NCBI GenBank assembly: GCA_937925695.1
Contig: CALAMD010000064.1
Coordinates: forward strand, 1-11,032
Source of the DNA: an uncultured Bacillaceae bacterium
GTDB taxonomy: Bacteria > Bacillota > Bacilli > Bacillales > Amphibacillaceae
Direction: 5' to 3'
Length of the DNA: 11,032 nucleotides
Within the stretch, counting starts at the first letter, position 1, and every line of letters begins with the position of its first letter. This document shows, in pieces, positions 7,396-11,032 of this stretch. Both the position numbers and the translations under genes were made by a program. Under the pieces are notes generated by a model, which searched no databases, was not told where the DNA came from, and saw nothing but the letters and a program-made list of their open reading frames with translations.

Positions 7396-8256
7396 TTAAT
7401 TCCCTCCCCGCTCCTGATTCGCTAACCCATCCTGCCAATGGAGGGCACGCTGCTCAATAATTTTTAATACCCAATCTGATAACTTACCAATCAGAGCAAA
7501 CAAAATGATACTTGCCAAAATCGTTTCTGGTGCTAATGTATTTTGCCCTAACACCAAGAGGAAACCTAATCCTTGGCTAGCTCCCATAAGTTCCGCTGCC
7601 ACGACGAACATCCATCCTAGACCTAATCCACTTCTAATCCCGACGAGAAACGAAGGTAGTGCCGCCGGTAAAATAATCCGGGTCACTAATTGCACTGTAT
7701 TTAATCCGTAAATTCTCCCTACTTCGATTAACTGACGATCAACATTTAAAATACCGCTAACAACATTCAAATAGACTGGGAAAAATACACCTAGTGCAAT
7801 CATCGTAATTTTTGACGACTCACCAATCCCCATCCACAGAATAAATAATGGCACCCAGGCAAGAGATGGAATCGCTCGAAAGGCTTGAATCATTGGGTCA
7901 AAGAATTTCTCTATGTTACGATTAAAGCCAACGAAAGAACCAAGTAACACGGCTATCAGGGTTCCGATGACAAAGCCAACGAACACTCTGTAAGTAGTCA
8001 ACCCAATATGTCCCCATAAGGACCCATCAACGGCCATATCGTAAATCGTTATTAAGATGGTCGATGGTGCTGGTAACTGATAGGCGGGAAAATAGCCAAT
8101 CCGGGTTAATATTTCCCAAACAACAACTATCAGCCCAGGAACTATACTGCCTAACACAATCGTTGACAATGGTAGTTGTTTTTTCTTTGTTTTCTTCCGA
8201 ACAGATTTTTGTTCAGTTACAAACACATTACTCACTTCAATTTCTTGCTTTGCCAT
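7396..8256 (-). CDS. ABC transporter permease, SsuC/TauC type
   Basis: The 286-residue membrane subunit forms the import channel. A lysine-rich cytoplasmic N-terminus (about 18-27) precedes roughly six transmembrane segments, clearest near 31-50, 93-110, 131-143, 150-168, 200-220 and 244-263. The coupling (EAA-type) loop lies at about 177-202 and ends IILPAALPSFLVGIRSGLGL. The motifs AFRAIPSLAWVPLFILWMGIG (125-145) and GWMFVVAAELMGASQGLG (214-231) are typical of SsuC-like sulfonate permeases within the NitT/TauT group. The ribosome binding site is modest (AAGGG about 11 nt before the ATG). It starts 15 nt after the binding-protein gene and is followed at once by the ATPase gene, giving a complete SBP-permease-ATPase importer. 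Confidence 0.93.
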   Translation of the reverse strand: MAKQEIEVSNVFVTEQKSVRKKTKKKQLPLSTIVLGSIVPGLIVVVWEILTRIGYFPAYQLPAPSTILITIYDMAVDGSLWGHIGLTTYRVFVGFVIGTLIAVLLGSFVGFNRNIEKFFDPMIQAFRAIPSLAWVPLFILWMGIGESSKITMIALGVFFPVYLNVVSGILNVDRQLIEVGRIYGLNTVQLVTRIILPAALPSFLVGIRSGLGLGWMFVVAAELMGASQGLGFLLVLGQNTLAPETILASIILFALIGKLSDWVLKIIEQRALHWQDGLANQERGGN

Positions 8257-8271
8257 AATCTATCATCCCTT

Positions 8272-9282
8272 TTAGTTGTTTATCGTTTCAATAGCAAATG
8301 AACTTTCGATTAAGTCAGCAACAATTTCCTCTAAGTCAAGATCTGAATCGATGACTTCACTAGCTTGCAAGACTTTACCGGCTTCAATAATAGCTTCTTC
8401 CTGTACTTGCCCAGGGATTGGATTTGTAAAATCAGTCCGTTCGATCTGTATCTTGGCTACTTCTAAAGGTATACCTGCTTCGCTTGCCAATAACGCAGCT
8501 GTTTCCTCTGGATGCTCAAGCGCCCATTCCCTCGCATTTTCATAGGCTTCAATTACTCGATTCACATACGTAGGATAGTTTTTGGCAAAATCCTCACGTA
8601 CATTTAAAAAACCATACGTATTAAAATCCACATTCCGATAAAATAACTCGGCATCTGCTTCAATTTCCAATCTTGCCATATGTGGATCCAAGCCAGCCCA
8701 AGCATCAATCGATCCCGAGATCAACGATGATGCTCCATCACCGTGTTGTAAATTGACAATCTCAACCTCATCAATCGCTACGCCTTCAGCATCTAAGGCA
8801 CGAAGTAAGAAAATATATGGATCTGTTCCTAATGTAGCTGCAACCTTTTTACCCGCTAAATCTGCTACTGATGTAATTTCTGAATCTGCATGGGTCACAA
8901 GTGCTGTCCACTCAGGCTTAGAAAAAATATAAACATTTTTTATTGGTGACCCATTCGCTTTTGATATGAGGGCTGCTGCCCCTGCTGTTGAACCAAAGTC
9001 AACACTATTACTATTTAAAAATTCGAGTGATTTATTACTTCCTTGACTTAACGACCATTCAATCTCAATACCATCTTCGGCAAATGCTTCTTCAAGCAAT
9101 CCATGTTCTTTTAAGATCAAACTCGTTGGTGAATAATAAGCATAATCTAGTCTAATTTTGTCTGGTTTGTTTTCCCCATCTTCATTTTTGTTAGCACTTG
9201 ATGCACAACCAGCTATTACCCCAATCAGCGTTCCAAATAAAATCAATAATGTAAACTTAGTTAATAAATTGTTAAGTTTCAT
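8272..9282 (-). CDS. NitT/TauT-type substrate-binding lipoprotein (SsuA-like)
   Basis: This 336-residue protein captures the substrate outside the cell and delivers it to the permease. It has a lipoprotein signal peptide: positively charged start, hydrophobic stretch about 10-24, lipobox IAGC with Cys26. The mature part follows the periplasmic-binding fold of SsuA-like proteins, with QGSNKSLEFLNSNSVDFGST (80-99), SKPEWTALVTH (121-131), DLAGKKVAATLGTDPYIFLLRALD (141-164, partly quoted) and SIDAWAGLDPHMA (191-203). These resemble proteins annotated as aliphatic sulfonate binding proteins. I use the ATG at 9282, which has GGGGGA 7 nt upstream; the longer frame from 9327 begins inside the riboswitch terminator hairpin and would add residues ahead of the signal peptide. 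It is the first gene of the operon under tandem SAM-I control. Confidence 0.93.
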   Translation of the reverse strand: MKLNNLLTKFTLLILFGTLIGVIAGCASSANKNEDGENKPDKIRLDYAYYSPTSLILKEHGLLEEAFAEDGIEIEWSLSQGSNKSLEFLNSNSVDFGSTAGAAALISKANGSPIKNVYIFSKPEWTALVTHADSEITSVADLAGKKVAATLGTDPYIFLLRALDAEGVAIDEVEIVNLQHGDGASSLISGSIDAWAGLDPHMARLEIEADAELFYRNVDFNTYGFLNVREDFAKNYPTYVNRVIEAYENAREWALEHPEETAALLASEAGIPLEVAKIQIERTDFTNPIPGQVQEEAIIEAGKVLQASEVIDSDLDLEEIVADLIESSFAIETINN

Positions 9283-9309
9283 GTTCCATTCCCCCAGTAA
9301 TATTTTCAT

Positions 9310-9338
9310 TAAAAAAACCTCTTCCATGAGAAGAGGTT
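9310..9338 (-). terminator. Terminator of SAM-I riboswitch 2
   Basis: On the minus strand AACCTCTT (9338-9331) and AAGAGGTT (9323-9316) form an 8-bp stem with a 7-nt loop, followed by seven T. GAGAAGAG in the 3' strand of aptamer P1 can pair with CTCTTCTC of this hairpin. This gives the mutually exclusive antiterminator expected for SAM-off control. Confidence 0.92.
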
Positions 9339-9358
9339 ATAAATATCTATGAACGCTC

Positions 9359-9474
9359 TTCTCATCTTTCAGGATTTCTCCTGTTGGACTTAGCACCTTA
9401 TTAAGCGACGAGGCCTTCGCTTAATGGTTGCCGGGTTTCATTGGGCCAATTCCCTCCACCACTCTTGATAAGAA
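9359..9474 (-). promoter_or_regulatory. SAM-I riboswitch aptamer 2 (promoter-distal)
   Basis: This is a complete S-box aptamer. P1 pairs TTCTTATC (9474-9467) with GATGAGAA (9366-9359). The core has GGTGGAGGGAATTGGCCC, ATGAAACCCGGCAACC and AGGTGCTAAGTCC. P3 has arms TTAAGCGA/TCGCTTAA, and P4 is CAGGA-GAAA-TCCTG with a GNRA-type loop. When SAM is bound, P1 holds the antiterminator strand and the terminator at 9310-9338 forms. It directly precedes the binding-protein gene. Confidence 0.96.
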
Positions 9475-9523
9475 TTTGTTAAACATATTCAAATTTTGAA
9501 GTCATTTTCAAAGAGATTTGCTT

Positions 9524-9552
9524 ATGTTAGCCTTATTCACCACCTTAGTCAA
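9524..9552 (-). promoter_or_regulatory. Possible internal promoter between the two riboswitches
   Basis: TTGACT (9552-9547) is followed after exactly 17 nt by TAACAT (9529-9524) on the minus strand. The -35 box overlaps the end of the T-rich tail of terminator 1. A start near 9517 would give a transcript containing only the second riboswitch. The -10 box matches 4 of 6 positions, so this is uncertain. A weaker pair, TTGAAA and TATGTT with an 18-nt spacer, lies further downstream. Confidence 0.4.
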
Positions 9553-9585
9553 AATAAAAACCTCTCTAGCCGAAGATAGAGAGGT
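9551..9585 (-). terminator. Terminator of SAM-I riboswitch 1
   Basis: ACCTCTCTA (9585-9577) and TAGAGAGGT (9568-9560) form a perfect 9-bp stem with an 8-nt loop on the minus strand, followed by TTTTATTTT. AAGATA of the P1 3' strand of aptamer 1 can pair with TATCTT of this hairpin, which fits SAM-controlled antitermination. Confidence 0.9.
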
Positions 9586-9603
9586 ATAAAAAGACACTTT
9601 ACA

Positions 9604-9722
9604 CATCTTATCTTTCTAAGCTATATTGCTCAGTTGGATGTAGCACCTTTTTAAGTGAGTTAGTCACTTAATGGTTGCCGGGCTTCATTGGGCCAATTCC
9701 CTCCACCGCTCTTGATAAGAAT
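9604..9722 (-). promoter_or_regulatory. SAM-I riboswitch aptamer 1 (promoter-proximal)
   Basis: This is a second full S-box aptamer, 5' of the first on the transcript. P1 pairs TTCTTATC (9721-9714) with GATAAGATG (9612-9604). The core repeats GGTGGAGGGAATTGGCCC, ATGAAGCCCGGCAACC and AGGTGCTACATCC. P3 is TTAAGTGA/TCACTTAA, and P4 is CTGAGC/GCTTAG with a G-U pair and a 6-nt loop. P3 and P4 differ in sequence from copy 2 but keep their pairing. It has its own terminator at 9551-9585. Confidence 0.95.
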
Positions 9723-9759
9723 GATATTGAATTGTTAAAAATTTTAGAAGTTGATGAAA

Positions 9760-9788
9760 ATATTAACACGGTTAAAATTGGATGTCAA
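9760..9788 (-). promoter_or_regulatory. Strong sigma-A promoter of the SAM-riboswitch operon
   Basis: A consensus TTGACA (9788-9783) and TAATAT (9765-9760) are spaced by 17 nt on the minus strand. Transcription would start near 9753, about 30 nt before aptamer 1, so the transcript would carry both riboswitches and a leader of about 470 nt before the first gene. Confidence 0.85.
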
Positions 9789-9873
9789 GGTTATTTTGAA
9801 AAAATATTTGCTAAATATGTATCGGTACAACCCTTCCTTGTCCGACCTCAAGGCTGACAAATCATTTAATCGT

Positions 9874-9901
9874 TTGAAATAAATGAATTTTCATTTATAA
9901 T
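9874..9901 (+). promoter_or_regulatory. Sigma-A promoter of purU
   Basis: TTGAAA (9874-9879) and a perfect TATAAT (9896-9901) are spaced by 16 nt. The start would fall near 9908, giving a leader of about 32 nt. It is divergent from the SAM-operon promoter, with about 85 nt between the two -35 boxes. Confidence 0.75.
9881..9896. repeat. Inverted repeat inside the purU promoter
   Basis: AAATGA and TCATTT form 6-bp arms around ATTT, filling the spacer between the -35 and -10 boxes and touching the -10. The position would suit a repressor operator, but the sequence is AT-rich and no known regulator site is recognised. Confidence 0.35.
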
Positions 9902-9903
9902 GA

Positions 9904-9918
9904 ATCATCATAGATGAT
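9904..9918. repeat. Inverted repeat at the purU transcription start
   Basis: ATCATC and GATGAT are perfect 6-bp arms around a 3-nt spacer, covering the predicted start and early leader just before the AGGAG box. It could be an operator or a small 5' hairpin; chance cannot be excluded. Confidence 0.35.
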
Positions 9919-9939
9919 AAATAGGAGTCGTGAAGGAAA

Positions 9940-10836
9940 TTGTCAGATCATGTCAAAGAAAGAAACCAAACTCATCAAGCAGAAAACCGTGGGCGATTAA
10001 TCATCAAATGTTCTGATCGTCCAGGTATTGTTGCTGCTGTGTCACAGTTTTTATTTGAACATGGATCAAATATTATTGAATCCAGTCAATATTCAAGTGA
10101 TCCTGAAGGTGGAGAATTTTTCATGCGAATTGAATTCCACTGTCAAGGTCTCTTAAACAAGCGTAAACAGCTTGAGGAAGATTTCAAACAACTAGCTGAG
10201 CGTTTTTCAATGAGTTATCAATTTACGTATGCCAATGAAAGAAAACGAACAGCTATCTATGTTTCAAACGAGCCTTATTGCTTAATGGAGTTGTTATGGG
10301 AATGGCAAAACGGGGACTTAGATACAGATATTGAAGTTGTCATTAGCAATCATGAAACAGCAAGGGAAATCGTCGAATCATATGGCATTCCTTTCTACTA
10401 TATCCCCGCAAACAAAGATATTCGAGAACAAGTAGAAGCCAAACAATTAGCGTTAATGAAAAAATACAATATTGACTTAATTGTGCTAGCACGTTATATG
10501 CAAATTTTGACCCCTCATTTTGTTGAACAATACCCAAACCGCATTATTAATATTCATCATTCATTTTTACCGGCATTTATTGGGGCTAGACCATATGAAC
10601 GGGCCTATGAACGAGGGGTAAAATTAATTGGGGCAACATCCCATTATGTGACTAATGAATTAGATGAAGGCCCAATTATTGAACAAGATATCGAACGAGT
10701 CGATCACCGGATGCACGTTGAAGAATTAAAGAAAATTGGTCGTCAAGTCGAACGTCGTGTATTAGCTAAAGCGGTAAAATGGCACCTTGAAGACCGAATT
10801 ATCGTGCAAGATAATAAAACAATTGTTTTCCAATAA
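9940..10836 (+). CDS. purU: Formyltetrahydrofolate deformylase PurU
   Basis: PurU hydrolyses 10-formyltetrahydrofolate to formate and tetrahydrofolate in the cytoplasm, balancing one-carbon pools. The 298-residue protein has an N-terminal ACT domain (about 18-100) opening with GRLIIKCSDRPGIVAAVSQF and a C-terminal formyltransferase-like domain (about 104-290). The catalytic set typical of the family is visible: Asn204 and His206 in NIHHSFLPAF, and Asp242 in TNELDEGPIIEQD. LARYMQIL at 183-190 is also typical. The start is a TTG at 9940. A stop (TGA at 9931) lies three codons upstream in frame and no in-frame ATG precedes the ACT domain, so TTG is forced. The nearest good Shine-Dalgarno box, AGGAG at 9923-9927, is a long 12 nt away, which suggests modest translation. 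It has its own promoter and terminator and diverges from the SAM operon. Confidence 0.95.
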   Translation: MSDHVKERNQTHQAENRGRLIIKCSDRPGIVAAVSQFLFEHGSNIIESSQYSSDPEGGEFFMRIEFHCQGLLNKRKQLEEDFKQLAERFSMSYQFTYANERKRTAIYVSNEPYCLMELLWEWQNGDLDTDIEVVISNHETAREIVESYGIPFYYIPANKDIREQVEAKQLALMKKYNIDLIVLARYMQILTPHFVEQYPNRIINIHHSFLPAFIGARPYERAYERGVKLIGATSHYVTNELDEGPIIEQDIERVDHRMHVEELKKIGRQVERRVLAKAVKWHLEDRIIVQDNKTIVFQ

Positions 10837-10871
10837 ATTGACGAATTGGCATTATATATTTATTAATCGAT

Positions 10872-10914
10872 AAAGGCTTAAGTCCCATTTGCTGAGGACT
10901 TAAGCCTTTTATTT
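10872..10914 (+). terminator. Strong intrinsic terminator of purU
   Basis: AAAGGCTTAAGTCC and GGACTTAAGCCTTT form a perfect 14-bp stem with a 10-nt loop, followed by TATTT. It begins 35 nt after the purU stop. The A-run at the 5' foot means it could also work on transcripts arriving from the right. Confidence 0.93.
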
Positions 10915-10970
10915 AATAGAAACTCCATACATCTACTCATAACTGATAAGAGTAAGTTCAAAATAAGCCT

Positions 10971-11003
10971 GTGTCCATTGATATGCTCCCCCTAAAGTAG
11001 ACA
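10971..11003. mobile_element. Possible IS3-type terminus remnant
   Basis: The sequence ATGCTCCCCCTAAAGTAGACA, ending at 11003, resembles the terminal repeats of some IS3-family elements. In those, TGTC-ACTTT plus a G-run begins the element when read inward. Here the inward direction is leftward, but the purU terminator is less than 70 nt away and no transposase remains, so only a scar could be present. Recognition is by general pattern only. Confidence 0.3.
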
Positions 11004-11025
11004 GATTAAAAAATAAAAAATCTGT
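11001..11025. repeat. A-rich inverted repeat, possible weak terminator
   Basis: ACAGATT and AATCTGT form perfect 7-bp arms around an 11-nt A-rich spacer. TATTTTA follows on the plus strand. It overlaps the end of the putative insertion sequence scar. It could be a weak terminator for a gene beyond the window or a coincidence. Confidence 0.3.
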
Positions 11026-11032
11026 TATTTTA

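Larger units (their letters stand above)
10915..11032. other. Intergenic end of window
   Basis: No reading frame here looks like a gene. The stretch holds the possible insertion sequence end at 10971-11003 and the A-rich inverted repeat at 11001-11025, both listed separately. Confidence 0.5.

Noticed and set aside
9283..9327. Fifteen extra N-terminal codons on the substrate-binding lipoprotein
   Set aside because: This start lies in the loop of terminator 2, has no Shine-Dalgarno box, and would put extra residues ahead of the signal peptide. The ATG at 9282 has GGGGGA at proper spacing.
9675..9857. Plus-strand 60-codon frame with a protein-like middle part
   Set aside because: It begins inside aptamer 1 and runs through the consensus promoter of the SAM operon. 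The RNA and promoter features explain this DNA better, no good ribosome binding site is present, and no family is recognised.

Overview
The window looks like chromosomal DNA of a low-GC Gram-positive bacterium, most likely a member of Bacillaceae. The signs are AT-rich DNA, GGAGG-type ribosome binding sites, sigma-A type promoters, T-box and S-box (SAM-I) leader RNAs with intrinsic terminators, and proteins of Bacillus type (ProB/ProA, AcsA-like ligase, PurU). The genus cannot be fixed from the sequence alone.

Layout from left to right. (1) 25-957, minus strand: a fumarylacetoacetate hydrolase (FAH) family enzyme. (2) 958-1380: a gene-poor stretch with one speculative 30-residue membrane peptide on the plus strand. 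(3) 1381-4146, minus strand: the proline biosynthesis unit proB-proA, with its own promoter, a T-box leader whose specifier triplet reads CCU (Pro), and a terminator after proA. (4) 4170-9788, minus strand: a five-gene operon. It holds a lipoprotein substrate-binding protein, permease and ATPase of the NitT/TauT/SsuABC type, an AcsA-like acyl-CoA synthetase, and a divergent isochorismatase-fold protein. Its roughly 470-nt leader contains two complete SAM-I riboswitches in series, each with its own terminator, behind a very good promoter, and a possible second promoter lies between them. (5) 9874-10914, plus strand: purU (formyltetrahydrofolate deformylase), divergent from the SAM operon, with its own promoter and a strong terminator. 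(6) 10915-11032: no gene, a possible remnant of an insertion sequence end, and an AT-rich inverted repeat.

How the genes may work together. The SAM operon should be off when SAM is plentiful and on when methionine or sulfur is short. The transporter resembles sulfonate/taurine importers, but there is no desulfonating monooxygenase (SsuD or TauD) beside it. Instead it is coupled to a CoA ligase with the tryptophan pocket typical of acetate-sized substrates, and to a cysteine-hydrolase-fold protein that has lost the usual Asp and Lys. I infer uptake and CoA activation of a small sulfur-containing (or methionine-linked) carboxylate by a route I do not recognise. This is the most interesting part of the window. 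Two different RNA sensors, for SAM and for uncharged tRNA-Pro, sit back to back on the same strand, and I see no intrinsic terminator between the two operons.
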